Positions 44,489 through 53,391 are shown, counted from the first letter of the stretch. The stretch: 64,000 bases of DNA from an uncultured Candidatus Neoarthromitus sp. (GCA_937890765.1 CALADQ010000019.1:44910-108909), one strand, 5' to 3'. The notes: generated by a model not told the origin, from the letters alone. Numbers and translations are program-made.

Positions 44489-46411
44489 CTAATTTATATT
44501 TAAAAAATCTCTCGTATTCATTTTTCGTTTTTTACCATTATCATAGAACAAAACTTTGCTCTTAGAAATTTTTTTAATCATATGATTGTTTTCAACATTA
44601 CATTTGAAATAATTTGGATTATTTAATCCTTCCTCTACAAATTTTGAAGGCTCATCAACAAACTTTCCGTTAATAAAGTACGGTGATAAAACTCTAAGCT
44701 TATCAATAGCTCTCGTTATTCCAACATAAAATATTCTTCTTTCTTCTTCCTCATCATACATAATGTTTATACTATTATTCATCGAATCTTTGTTCAAATT
44801 GTTAGCATTTATTATATAAACGCATTTGAACTCCATGCCTTTTGATGAATGTATAGTTCCAAAATTCACTCCATCAATAGAATTTATAGAGGAAATTCCT
44901 TTTTCTAAAGTTTTTATGTCTTCGAACTTCGATAATAAATTATAAAAATAATCTATAAAATATTTTATGTCTTCCCTATCTAATGAACGTGATTTAATTA
45001 CGTTATCTAAATAAGTTAAATATCCAAATTTGTTCAAAGCAAATTTCATTTTATCAGATAAATTTTTTCCCTTGATGCTATTTAAAAATTTTTCAATTTT
45101 ATAAATGCTCCTCTTGTCGCTCAAAGAAATACATTCTAAATTTTTATACACAATTTCAAAAATATTTGAATTGTAATCATGTTTCTTTATAAGATTAACA
45201 ATCTTTCTCGTAAACAAAAAAGTTATTTTGTCATATATTTTTTCAAAATTATTTATCGTTGGATTATCTATAAATAAAATTAAATTTACAATATCATTTA
45301 TATAAAATTGCTCAAACACATTAAAGTCACTATCCAAAAAATTAATTTTTACATTGCGTTTTATAAATTCGCTAAGAACACTAAATGAATCGTTATGGTT
45401 TCTATAAAGAACTGCAAAGTCACTAAGCTCTCCACCAATTTTAACAAAATATTCTATATCGTCTGCAATGTAAATTCCTTGTTCCTTATCTTCCAGAAAC
45501 TTTTTACAAATAACTTCACCTTCTTCTTTACTTTTCCCAAATAAATTTTTATCATTTCTCATTTTATTATTTGAAATTATATTGCGTGAAAAATTAATAA
45601 TTGAATAATTAGACCTATAATTGTATTTTAGATAATATTTTTTCCCGCCTTTAAAAATATTACAAAAATCAACCATTAAATTTGGATTTGCTCCTCTAAA
45701 TTTATAAATACTTTGGTCCTCATCTCCAACGCAAAAAAGTTTTGAATCTTCGCTTAACATTTTCAAAATTTCAAATTGCGTGTTATCACAATCTTGAAAT
45801 TCATCAACCAATATGTACTTAAATTTTTCTTTATAAAAATTTAGAATGTCTTTCCTTGATTTAAACAAATTTAAAACTTCAATTGAAAAATCATCAAAAT
45901 CTAAAAGCCCATTTTTTAATTTAAATTTTCTATATTCATCATCAATAGATTTCAAAATATTTTTGTCTAATTTGCTATCAAATTCATTTATAACCTCTCC
46001 ACTACTTCTAAATCTTTTCAATTCATTTAGAACAAAATCAATTTTATAACCTGTAATGTTGTCAACATAATTTTTCAAAAATTGTTTAACAAAATCTTTA
46101 ACAACATTTTCATCTATTATGTTTATATTTTCATTTAAATTTTGTTTTATTATTCTATAAAACAATCCATGAAAAGTATAAAAACTTGGCAATACTGAAG
46201 TAGAAATCTTATTTAAAAATCGTGATTTCATGTTTTCACAAGCCTTTTTAGTAAAAGTTATAAGCAAAATATTATTTCCGTCAATTCCTTGAGAAATTAA
46301 ATTAACTAGTTTTTGTATTAAAACTGTTGTTTTGCCACTTCCTGGAGAAGCAACCAATAAAACTTTATCTTCATTTGATAAAATAGCATTGTTCTGGTAC
46401 TCATCAAACAC
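44489..46411 (-). CDS. UvrD/PcrA-like superfamily I DNA helicase
   Basis: This ATP-dependent DNA helicase of 640 residues, shorter than PcrA (about 740), has all main motifs: Q motif EYQNNAI, Walker A VASPGSGKTTVL, Ia LLITFTKKAC, motif II LVDEFQDCDNTQ, motif III FCVGDEDQSIYKFRGA, IV KYNYRSNYSI, V GTIHSSKGMEFKCVYIIN and VI IFYVGITRAIDKLRVL. It lacks the PcrA C-terminal Tudor-like extension. The 2B region is short. It could be a UvrD-like repair helicase. The start is GTG after AAGGTG. It is a single gene with a terminator. Confidence 0.9.
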   Translation of the reverse strand: MFDEYQNNAILSNEDKVLLVASPGSGKTTVLIQKLVNLISQGIDGNNILLITFTKKACENMKSRFLNKISTSVLPSFYTFHGLFYRIIKQNLNENINIIDENVVKDFVKQFLKNYVDNITGYKIDFVLNELKRFRSSGEVINEFDSKLDKNILKSIDDEYRKFKLKNGLLDFDDFSIEVLNLFKSRKDILNFYKEKFKYILVDEFQDCDNTQFEILKMLSEDSKLFCVGDEDQSIYKFRGANPNLMVDFCNIFKGGKKYYLKYNYRSNYSIINFSRNIISNNKMRNDKNLFGKSKEEGEVICKKFLEDKEQGIYIADDIEYFVKIGGELSDFAVLYRNHNDSFSVLSEFIKRNVKINFLDSDFNVFEQFYINDIVNLILFIDNPTINNFEKIYDKITFLFTRKIVNLIKKHDYNSNIFEIVYKNLECISLSDKRSIYKIEKFLNSIKGKNLSDKMKFALNKFGYLTYLDNVIKSRSLDREDIKYFIDYFYNLLSKFEDIKTLEKGISSINSIDGVNFGTIHSSKGMEFKCVYIINANNLNKDSMNNSINIMYDEEEERRIFYVGITRAIDKLRVLSPYFINGKFVDEPSKFVEEGLNNPNYFKCNVENNHMIKKISKSKVLFYDNGKKRKMNTRDFLNIN

Positions 46412-46500
46412 GATATCACCTTCTAACTTTCAATGTTTTTAAAAATTATTCCATAATTTATAAATTTTAAACAATTTTAAACAAATATAATAATTGATTG

Positions 46501-46529
46501 TTGAAAAATTTTTTAATTACAGTTATTAT
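46501..46529 (+). promoter_or_regulatory. Promoter for pncB
   Basis: TTGAAA (46501-46506), 17 bases, TATTAT (46524-46529), 37 bases upstream of the chosen ATG. Confidence 0.55.
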
Positions 46530-46565
46530 CTTATTTGTAATAAATTTTGGAGAGTGCTTGTTTTA

Positions 46566-48017
46566 ATGTTAGTTTATAATGAAAGAAATCTTTCTATCCT
46601 TGTTGATTTTTACGAGTTAACTATGGCAAATAATTTTATGGCTGATGGGAAGAAAGATAAAATTGCATGCTTTGATGTATTTTTTAGAGATGTTCCTGAT
46701 AATGGTGGATATTGTGTTATGGCAGGATTGGAACAAGTAATTGAATTCATCAACAGCATTTATTTTTCGGACGAAGACATTGAATTTTTGAGAAGCAAAA
46801 ACATTTTTAGTGAAGAGTTTTTAAAATTTCTGAGAGATTTCAAATTTTCGTGCGATGTGTTTTCAATCGAAGAAGGCTATCCTATATTTCCAAAGGAACC
46901 TATTCTAACAGTTGTTGGTCCAATTTTGGAATGCCTTTTAATTGAAACAATGCTCCTTTTAACTCTCAATCATCAAATTTTAATTTCAACAAAAGCAAGT
47001 AGAATTTGCATGGCCGCTAAAGGAAAATTGGTTTTAGAGTTTGGTGCAAGAAGAGCACAAGGATATGATGGTGCGATTTATGGTTCAAGAGCTGCTGTTA
47101 TAGGAGGATGTGTTGGAACCTCATGCACCCTTTCAGAAAAATTATTTTCTATAAAATCTTATGGCACAATGGCTCACAGTTGGATTCAAATGTTTGAAAA
47201 TGAATACGACGCATTTAAAAGTTGGGCAACTCATTCGCCCGACAATTGCATTTTGTTAATCGACACTTACAACGTTTTAAAATCTGGACTTCCAAATGCT
47301 GTGAAAGTTTTTAAAGAAATGAATCTTAGTGATTCTAAAAATGTTGGCGTTAGGATTGATAGTGGAGACATCACTTATTTGACGAAAAAAGTTAGAAAAG
47401 TTTTGGACAGCGAAGGATTGCATAACGTAAAAATTATTGTTTCAAATTCGCTAGACGAACACATTATAACCGATGTTTTATCTCAAGGAGCTGAGGTTGA
47501 TATGTTTGGAGTTGGCGAAAGATTAATAACTTCAAAAAGTTCTCCTGTGTTAGGTGGAGTTTATAAGTTGTGTGCAATTTACGATGAAAACAATAATTTA
47601 ATTCCAAAAATAAAAATAAGTGAGAACAGCGACAAGATTACGATTTCTGGATTAAAAACAGTTTATAGAATTTTTGATTCTTCAAACAATATGGCCATCG
47701 CCGACTTGATAACAAATTTTGATGAAGAGATAGACGAATCTAAACCATTAATTCTATTTGATCCTATCTACACATGGAAAAAGAAAATCGTCAAAAATTT
47801 TTACGCAATTAAGCTTCACAAAAAAATTTTTGACAAAGGGAACTGCATATATAAATCTCCTGACGTTATGACAATACATGAAATTAAAAAACGTGAAACC
47901 GCAAAACTTTGGCCTGAAATTACACGACTTGAAAATCCACAAAAATATTTTGTTGATTTATCTGAAAATCTTTGGAAAAGCAATCAAGAATTACTAAATT
48001 CAAATGATTACATTTAA
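46566..48017 (+). CDS. pncB: Nicotinate phosphoribosyltransferase
   Basis: This NAD salvage enzyme converts nicotinate and PRPP to nicotinate mononucleotide, with ATP hydrolysis. Recognised blocks are LVDFYELTMANNFM near the start, FDVFFRDVPDNGGYCVMAGLEQVI, FGARRAQGYDGAIYGSRAAVIGG, GTMAHSWIQMF (with the conserved His), LIDTYNVLKSG, VRIDSGDI and MFGVGERLITSKSSPVLGGVYKL. At 484 residues it is the long Firmicute type. The ATG at 46566 matches the family start; the frame is open further upstream but without a binding site. Confidence 0.94.
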   Translation: MLVYNERNLSILVDFYELTMANNFMADGKKDKIACFDVFFRDVPDNGGYCVMAGLEQVIEFINSIYFSDEDIEFLRSKNIFSEEFLKFLRDFKFSCDVFSIEEGYPIFPKEPILTVVGPILECLLIETMLLLTLNHQILISTKASRICMAAKGKLVLEFGARRAQGYDGAIYGSRAAVIGGCVGTSCTLSEKLFSIKSYGTMAHSWIQMFENEYDAFKSWATHSPDNCILLIDTYNVLKSGLPNAVKVFKEMNLSDSKNVGVRIDSGDITYLTKKVRKVLDSEGLHNVKIIVSNSLDEHIITDVLSQGAEVDMFGVGERLITSKSSPVLGGVYKLCAIYDENNNLIPKIKISENSDKITISGLKTVYRIFDSSNNMAIADLITNFDEEIDESKPLILFDPIYTWKKKIVKNFYAIKLHKKIFDKGNCIYKSPDVMTIHEIKKRETAKLWPEITRLENPQKYFVDLSENLWKSNQELLNSNDYI

Positions 48018-48055
48018 ATTAATAAGATACTATCGTGGTATCTTATTAATTTTTT
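48018..48055. terminator. Bidirectional terminator between pncB and the NfeD-like gene
   Basis: A 14-bp AT-rich stem (AATTAATAAGATAC and its complement) with a TATCGTG loop is followed by TTTTT on the plus strand. It overlaps the stop of the convergent gene. Confidence 0.8.
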
Positions 48056-48486
48056 GCAACCAACAAAACATTTCCATCATCGTGAATAATTTTACAAATT
48101 TTAAATTTTAAAGCGTAATCGTTTCCTATAAGTTTTGCTGTGAAAATTCCACTTTTACATATAACTTTGTAAAGACTTAATTCTCTATCTACTTCTTTCA
48201 ATATCACACAAAACTTATCATTATTATATTTTTTCGACGTGAATTTCAAATTGAATTCCATCATTTTATCAAAAACAATTTTCAAGAAACAAACAAATAT
48301 CAATGATGATATTAAGAAAATTACTATTTGTATTTCTGCATTTTCAATAAAAAAACTTGCAATTAAAGATAAAAACGACGCAAAAGAAAAATAAATAAAC
48401 AAATTTTCTTTTTGAATTAATTCCAAAATAAAAAATATAATCAAAATTAAAATCCAAACAACAATCGAAAATCCTTTAAACATCAT
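48046..48486 (-). CDS. NfeD-like membrane protein
   Basis: This 146-residue protein has three or four hydrophobic segments (FSIVVWILILIIFFILELI, FIYFSFASFLSLIASFFI, IQIVIFLISSLIFVCFLKIVF). A soluble C-terminal part of about 60 residues with beta character follows (LKEVDRELSLYKVICKSGIFTAKLIGNDYALKFKICKII). This is the layout of short NfeD proteins, whose OB-fold domain often works with a stomatin/flotillin partner. No such partner is adjacent. The signature NfeD glycines are weak, so the call is tentative. Confidence 0.6.
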   Translation of the reverse strand: MMFKGFSIVVWILILIIFFILELIQKENLFIYFSFASFLSLIASFFIENAEIQIVIFLISSLIFVCFLKIVFDKMMEFNLKFTSKKYNNDKFCVILKEVDRELSLYKVICKSGIFTAKLIGNDYALKFKICKIIHDDGNVLLVAKN

Positions 48487-48634
48487 ACACACAACTTCCT
48501 AAATTTTGTTTATACAATTATTTTATTTATTTACAAAGTTTTGGTGTTTTAGCAATAACAATTTAAATCTTTTTTATTTTTTTGTAAATAATATTTCTAT
48601 TAAGCTAGTTTTTTAAAATACTAAGGAGGTTCAT

Positions 48635-50023
48635 ATGCTGCGGACTTTTTTGAAATTATTTTTAGTTATCACCGTAATATGTTTGCATTTTAGTTCAACT
48701 AAATTTGCCTTCGCAAAAAATTTTGATATTAATAAAGATGGAATTATAGATTCGGAAGATTTATATATGATATCGCAATATATCGGTACGGAAAATGAAA
48801 ATTACGATTTAAACAACGATGGAATTGTTGACAGCATAGACATTTCAATTCTCGCAAAACACATATCGAGTAAAGATATTATTGACAACGAAAACACTTT
48901 TATAGTTTATAAAGACAATTTAATTTTAGGTTCTTTTCCAAAAAACAATTTAATAGATGCAATTTCTTTAGCGTCTCAAAACCATGGAATAGTTAAACAA
49001 AACGACAAAATAATTTGGAACAACGAAAACTATTTTATATATTCAGGAAATTCCCTAATTGGAAAATCTCCAACCATACGTGACGCTTTCAAAACTGCAA
49101 AAGACATTGAGAACTCAATTGTATTTTCGAAAAATGGTAATATCATTTACGATAAATCTTTAAATTACAGAAAAATTATTGGAGTAACGAGAACCTCTGT
49201 TAATCTTAGAAACGAACCCAATGTTTCATCACGAACAGATTTAACAATTCCAAACGGAACACTCGTGGAAGTCGAATCAATTGTCAATGGATTTTACAAA
49301 ATTTTATACTACGACCAAAAAAATCAACTTAATATTGGATTTATTCCAAATTATATTGACATCATTCAAGACGACATAAACAATTCACAACTTGGTTATA
49401 TATCTGCTCGTGAAGAATCGAACGGCGACCCTGGAGCTATAGGATTAAATCCAAACGATAAAGGTGGCGCCTCATTTGGCGTTTGGCAATTATCTAGCAA
49501 AATGGGAACAGTCGATGACTTTTTGGATTTCATAAAAGACAAAGACAAAGAAATTTATTTGCAATTATCCGAAGCAAAAAATCAAGATAACAATTCATAT
49601 AGCGAAAACTTTATATCAACATGGAAAGAAATTGCAAAAAACAAACACGATTCGTTTTACGAACTTCAAAGGCTATTTATAAAACGAAACTATTACGATT
49701 CATTCATTAAATTAGCTAAAAAAAATAATTTAAACATAAATTATCTACTAGATTATAATTCAACATCAAATATGATTTGGTCTACATGCGTTCAACATGG
49801 AGCAAGTGGAGCAATAAAAATCTTAAAAAAAATAACTCCAACCACAACTATGGAAAATTTAATTGAAAAAATTTATGAAGAAAGATTAAACATAATTGCA
49901 AAATCATATCCACCAAACAGTACAAATCCTGGTATAGTTTCATTGTATAATGGCGTGAAAAACAGACTTGAAAATGAGAAGAAAGAAATTTTAAGAATAT
50001 ATCAAAGAGAACTTTCTTATTAA
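48635..50023 (+). CDS. Exported dockerin - SH3b - lysozyme-like protein
   Basis: This exported protein of 462 residues has a signal peptide ending KFAFA (about 27). Next comes a type I dockerin with two calcium loops, FDINKDGIIDSEDL (from D31) and YDLNNDGIVDSIDI (from D58). Two similar units of about 42 residues follow (FIVYKDNLILGSFP... and YFIYSGNSLIGKSP...), then a bacterial SH3 domain (about 184-242, VNLRNEPNVSSR). The C-terminal half begins SAREESNGDPGAIG and GGASFGVWQLSSKMGT, a lysozyme/chitosanase-like pattern with E260 or E261 as likely acid. It probably cleaves peptidoglycan. The binding site AAGGAGG is strong. No cohesin gene is in the window. Confidence 0.8.
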   Translation: MLRTFLKLFLVITVICLHFSSTKFAFAKNFDINKDGIIDSEDLYMISQYIGTENENYDLNNDGIVDSIDISILAKHISSKDIIDNENTFIVYKDNLILGSFPKNNLIDAISLASQNHGIVKQNDKIIWNNENYFIYSGNSLIGKSPTIRDAFKTAKDIENSIVFSKNGNIIYDKSLNYRKIIGVTRTSVNLRNEPNVSSRTDLTIPNGTLVEVESIVNGFYKILYYDQKNQLNIGFIPNYIDIIQDDINNSQLGYISAREESNGDPGAIGLNPNDKGGASFGVWQLSSKMGTVDDFLDFIKDKDKEIYLQLSEAKNQDNNSYSENFISTWKEIAKNKHDSFYELQRLFIKRNYYDSFIKLAKKNNLNINYLLDYNSTSNMIWSTCVQHGASGAIKILKKITPTTTMENLIEKIYEERLNIIAKSYPPNSTNPGIVSLYNGVKNRLENEKKEILRIYQRELSY

Positions 50024-50057
50024 AAAGAGAGATACAAAAATCTGTATCTCTCTTTTT
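50022..50057. terminator. Bidirectional terminator between the dockerin gene and rnpB
   Basis: A perfect 15-bp stem AAAAAGAGAGATACA and its complement, with a T tract in either direction. Confidence 0.85.
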
Positions 50058-50060
50058 AGA

Positions 50061-50391
50061 GCAAATCTATAAGCCGAGTTCTGTATTAGACAATCATCTA
50101 TCTAGGCCTATTGTCACCAATAAGCTCAAGCGACATACCCGATAGCAAAGCGGGCAACTTTAACGCTATCCTATTCAGTCTTGCTCCAGGTGGGGTTTAC
50201 ATAGCCAGTATGTCACCATACTGCTGGTGAGCTCTTACCTCGCCGTTCCATCCTTACCTATAAAATAGGCGGTTTATTTCTGTTGCACTTTCCTTAGAGT
50301 CGCCTCCACTTGGCGTTACCAAGCACCCTGCCCTATGGAGCTCGGACTTTCCTCTCCTTAAAATATTAAGCAGCGATTGTCTGATTTACTC
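50061..50391 (-). ncRNA. rnpB: RNase P RNA, bacterial type A
   Basis: This is the catalytic RNA that matures tRNA 5' ends. On the minus strand the universal core GAGGAAAGTCCGAGCTC lies near 50355 and the J/P4 partner ACAGAACTCGGCTTATAG near the 3' end. P1 is formed by AGACAATC (near 50380) and GATTGTCT. The conserved GGCAGGGTGC-type and GGTAAGAGCTCACC elements are present between. About 330 nt, a normal length. The ends are estimated from P1 and the promoter. Confidence 0.93.
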
Positions 50392-50399
50392 CAATCATT

Positions 50400-50428
50400 A
50401 TTCTAACAAATATAATTATGTAAATCAA
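50400..50428 (-). promoter_or_regulatory. Promoter of rnpB
   Basis: TTGATT (50423-50428), 17 bases, TAGAAT (50400-50405), directly upstream of the RNA 5' end. Confidence 0.8.
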
Positions 50429-50429
50429 A

Positions 50430-50461
50430 TATAAAAATTGGGCTTGCCTAAAAGCAAGCCC
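50430..50461 (-). terminator. Terminator of the free-standing DUF4214-like gene
   Basis: A perfect 8-bp GC-rich stem GGGCTTGC/GCAAGCCC (50440-50447 and 50454-50461) is followed by AATTTTTAT on the minus strand. Confidence 0.88.
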
Positions 50462-50474
50462 ACTATATAAATTT

Positions 50475-50915
50475 TTATATTGCTCTTATTCCTAGCTTAT
50501 TGCAACATCTAACTATAGAACTAGTTTTAACAAAATAAGTTATTAGTTTCTTTAATGCTCTTTCCTTTGAACCATATTGTCTTAACTCTTCATTAAAAGT
50601 AGAAACTAATTTAGACGACTCACTTATAGAAGCCTCTCTTCCCAATATACTTACATACAACATTTGCGCTAAATTCGTTATATTAATTGAGCTTATCTTA
50701 GGTGAAATTACTGAAACCAAAAAACTATATAAAGTAGTTTGTCGACTAAACAATTTATTTGTCCAAGAATTTAAAGTGCTAGAGTTTACTGAAACCTTAA
50801 TTATATTTTTATAAACAGCTAAAACTACACTTTTAATCTCATCTCTCAAGGAATTTGATAAACCTCCATCATCAGAAATAAAATATATTATTGAATTATT
50901 ATTATTAAAACTCAT
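50475..50915 (-). CDS. Free-standing DUF4214-like protein without signal peptide
   Basis: This 146-residue protein is not obviously named. From about residue 28 it follows the same course as the DUF4214 module of the GH2 protein: AVYKNIIKVSVNSSTLNSWTNKLFSRQTTLYSFLVSVI, then LAQMLYVSILGREASISESSKLVSTFNEELRQYGSKERALKKL, ending VRCCNKLGIRAI. The GH2 protein has NVVFNRHGDEKGYHFHLKNL and ALYNGIVGRESDVQGKDFW at the same places, and also ends in a short NKIxxx(W/I) tail. There is no export signal, so it is cytoplasmic or exported by another route. The ATG has no clear binding site. It has its own promoter and terminator. Confidence 0.65.
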   Translation of the reverse strand: MSFNNNNSIIYFISDDGGLSNSLRDEIKSVVLAVYKNIIKVSVNSSTLNSWTNKLFSRQTTLYSFLVSVISPKISSINITNLAQMLYVSILGREASISESSKLVSTFNEELRQYGSKERALKKLITYFVKTSSIVRCCNKLGIRAI

Positions 50916-50970
50916 ATTTTACTATTCTCGATAAATTCACAATTACCTTACTTAAAACAAATAACTTCAA

Positions 50971-50999
50971 AATATAAATCACATTTTAATAAATAACAA
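50971..50999 (-). promoter_or_regulatory. Promoter of the DUF4214-like gene
   Basis: TTGTTA (50994-50999), 17 bases, TATATT (50971-50976), about 55 bases upstream of the ATG. Confidence 0.6.
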
Positions 51000-51027
51000 T
51001 CCTATTGAAAAATATATTTAAATTCCA

Positions 51028-51061
51028 ACAAAAAAATGAATCCAATTCAATTAGATTCATT
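51028..51061 (-). terminator. Terminator of the alpha/beta hydrolase gene
   Basis: Stem AATGAATC/GATTCATT (51035-51042 and 51054-51061), overlapping the stop region, is followed by TTTTTTTG on the minus strand. Confidence 0.8.
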
Positions 51062-51814
51062 TAAAAACTTTTTTATCTCATTTAACACAATAAATTGTTG
51101 CTTTTCCAAAGAAATATCAGATTTCAAATCCCCAAATTGTTTTCCATAATTACCAAAATTAGAATGATTCCCACCGTTTATAGTAACATATTTAGTGTTA
51201 GATGGAAGTTTCGATTTATCAACTTCATATTTTTTTAAATCAACTATTCCATCCTTGCTCCCAACTATTGAAAGCATTCTAAAATTATTTTTATGACTCT
51301 CATCATTAACAGAATCAAAAATATAATTTCCCAAACTGCGTGGAGCAAGCAAAACAACATTAATTATTTTGTCAGAAAATTTATTTTGTTTCGATAAATA
51401 ATTTAACAAATCTGTTCCACCAAAAGAATGCCCCATTAAAACATACTTTTCGTAAATTCCTTTTTTTATCACAGAATTAGCTAAATTTTTATTCAAAAAC
51501 GATATATTTGAAAATGATTTTAAAATATAAACTCCATAACCATCTTTCGCAAGCTCAAACAATAAAGGCAAATAAGACTTTTCATCAACAAAAGAGCTTG
51601 GATAAAAAACAATTGCAGTATCAACCTTCGGATTATATTTAGATTTTATAAAAATAAATTTATTATTTTCGACTGTGCTAACATAATTAGACTCGTATAA
51701 ATTAAGATTTTTAACACTAAAACTAGGTCTATAAAGATCTACCTTAATATAAACGATAAATAATACAAATATCGAAAATAAAATAAGAATTAATTTATTC
51801 TTTTCAATTTTCAT
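51047..51814 (-). CDS. Membrane-anchored alpha/beta hydrolase
   Basis: This 255-residue protein has an N-terminal signal anchor (LILILFSIFVLFIVYI) and an alpha/beta hydrolase domain outside the membrane. The nucleophile Ser is in LMGHSFGGTDLL, the acid Asp probably in VGSKDGIVDL and the His in INGGNHSNFG, all in family order. The substrate is unknown; esterase or acyl hydrolase is the general expectation. The ATG has GGAGG 6 bases upstream. It is last in the trmK-nif3-hydrolase group, 32 bases after nif3. Confidence 0.82.
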   Translation of the reverse strand: MKIEKNKLILILFSIFVLFIVYIKVDLYRPSFSVKNLNLYESNYVSTVENNKFIFIKSKYNPKVDTAIVFYPSSFVDEKSYLPLLFELAKDGYGVYILKSFSNISFLNKNLANSVIKKGIYEKYVLMGHSFGGTDLLNYLSKQNKFSDKIINVVLLAPRSLGNYIFDSVNDESHKNNFRMLSIVGSKDGIVDLKKYEVDKSKLPSNTKYVTINGGNHSNFGNYGKQFGDLKSDISLEKQQFIVLNEIKKFLNESN

Positions 51815-51846
51815 ATTAAACCTCCAAAAGTTGACAGGCCAATTAA

Positions 51847-52647
51847 CTACAGATATTTATAAACATCACACAACAATTCATCATAATAAATTTTAAAATC
51901 TATTCCTACAATCTTGTTTATAAATTTTCTGATTACATTTTTGTAAATAATATTTTCAGAATTAAAATGACCTATATCCAATATGCTTATTCCTTTTTCA
52001 ATAGCATCAAAAGCAGTATGATAACTTACATCACCAGTTATTATTAAATCTATACCTTTGTCATAACAATCTTTAACAATTCCATTACCGGAACCATTTA
52101 TTAAACACAATTTATTAAAATATAAACCATTACCCGAATCTATAAATCTTAAATTATCTATATTTAATTTCGTTTTTACTCGTTCAACTACATAATCTAT
52201 GTTAAGTCCTGAACTTAAATTTAAAATTCGTCCTATGCCACAACGACTATCTATTTTATTTATTTCCAAAATTTCTAAATCTTTATACTTAAAATCCAAA
52301 ATATTAACTAATTCTTCATTCATTCCACCAACAGTTGCATCTAAATTCGTATGATAACTTATTACATTAATTCCATACTTCAAAAGTTTAATTATTTTTT
52401 TACCATTTACATCTGAATCAACAATTTGCTTTAACGCATTAAATACTACTGGATGATGAGAAATTATCGTATTCAAATTAAGTTGTTTTGCTTTTTCAAT
52501 AACATCATCATTAACATCCAACGAAACATATATGCCATTAATCTCACTCTCCAAATCACCAATTAAAAGACCAATATTATCAAATGACAAAGCTAAATTT
52601 TTAGGAGCAAATTTTTCAAATTCACACAAAAAATTTTTTATTTTCAT
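51847..52647 (-). CDS. Nif3-like dinuclear metal hexameric protein (YqfO)
   Basis: This member of the Nif3/GTP cyclohydrolase I type 2-like family of 266 residues has SFDNIGLLIGDLESEINGIYVSLDVND, the metal-binding IISHHPVVFNALKQI and VISYHTNLDATVGGMNEEL, and the C-terminal metal site DIGHFNSEN. Function is poorly defined; it is often linked to metal or tRNA-related metabolism. The order trmK-nif3 downstream of rpoD is classic for Firmicutes. The ATG at 52647 overlaps the trmK stop (ATGA) and lies 8 bases after AAGGA; an earlier ATG at 52656 is worse placed. Confidence 0.92.
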   Translation of the reverse strand: MKIKNFLCEFEKFAPKNLALSFDNIGLLIGDLESEINGIYVSLDVNDDVIEKAKQLNLNTIISHHPVVFNALKQIVDSDVNGKKIIKLLKYGINVISYHTNLDATVGGMNEELVNILDFKYKDLEILEINKIDSRCGIGRILNLSSGLNIDYVVERVKTKLNIDNLRFIDSGNGLYFNKLCLINGSGNGIVKDCYDKGIDLIITGDVSYHTAFDAIEKGISILDIGHFNSENIIYKNVIRKFINKIVGIDFKIYYDELLCDVYKYL

Positions 52648-53348
52648 TTCAACCATCCTTTTAAAATTTTTATCTTGTTATCGAAATCAATATATCTCTC
52701 GCTTTGAGTTAAACCGTTGTTATCTAATTCCAATAATACTTTTTTATATTTTGTTATACGCCAATTTATATATTCGTTGTATTTGCCACTAGGATTTTCA
52801 ATTATACAACTTGGAATATCATATCCAAATTCTAACAAAAATTTTTGTTTATGTTTATCGAAAAATCCTTGTCGTTTTGGAAAAATTAGTATATACTCAT
52901 AGTATAGACCCTCACAAAATATAACGTCTTCTTCTTTAATAAAAATATTTTCTTCAACTACATAACGCCTTGCGTCTTTTGCGTAGGAATTTGGCTGTAT
53001 TAATATATAATCCATATTATTTGCCTTAGTTCGATTTTCTTTTAATATTTTTACAGATGTCGCTCCTCCCATTCCTGCTATTATTGCACTTGTTTTTTTT
53101 GTTTCTTTTAAAAAATCAAAACCATTTGAAGTAATGCATCTTATTTTGTTTTCTAACCCGTATTCCTTTATGTTTTTTATTGCATTATTTAGTGGCTTTG
53201 CGTTTATATCAACTGCATAACATTGCTTACACTTTTTTTCATTTATTAAATTTATTGATATGTATCCATGATCGCACCCGACATCAATAATTGTTTCACT
53301 ATAAGGACACATATCTATTATGTGCTTTAATCTGTAACTTAAATTCAT
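52644..53348 (-). CDS. trmK: tRNA (adenine(22)-N1)-methyltransferase TrmK
   Basis: TrmK methylates A22 in the tRNA D-loop using S-adenosylmethionine. Signs are the start MNLSYRLKHIIDMCPYS, the SAM motif TIIDVGCDHGYISINLI, the acid loop AVDINAKPLNNA and the motifs AGMGGATSVKIL and ILIQPNSYAKDARRYV. A C-terminal coiled coil is expected and fits the last 50 residues. The ATG at 53348 follows GAGGAG. An intrinsic terminator lies just upstream (53360-53391), so this gene depends on read-through from rpoD or on an unseen promoter. Confidence 0.93.
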   Translation of the reverse strand: MNLSYRLKHIIDMCPYSETIIDVGCDHGYISINLINEKKCKQCYAVDINAKPLNNAIKNIKEYGLENKIRCITSNGFDFLKETKKTSAIIAGMGGATSVKILKENRTKANNMDYILIQPNSYAKDARRYVVEENIFIKEEDVIFCEGLYYEYILIFPKRQGFFDKHKQKFLLEFGYDIPSCIIENPSGKYNEYINWRITKYKKVLLELDNNGLTQSERYIDFDNKIKILKGWLK

Positions 53349-53359
53349 AGTAATCTCCT

Positions 53360-53391
53360 CAAAAAAAGAGTAGCACAAAAAAGGCTACTCT
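53360..53391 (-). terminator. Terminator of rpoD, inside the gene cluster
   Basis: Stem AGAGTAGC/GCTACTCT (53367-53374 and 53384-53391) with seven T residues following on the minus strand. It overlaps the last rpoD codons and ends at the trmK ribosome binding site. Confidence 0.88.

Noticed and set aside
50061..50391. Protein gene or CRISPR-like structure in the gene-free stretch
   Set aside because: The conserved core, P1 pairing and higher GC identify RNase P RNA; there are no repeat-spacer units.
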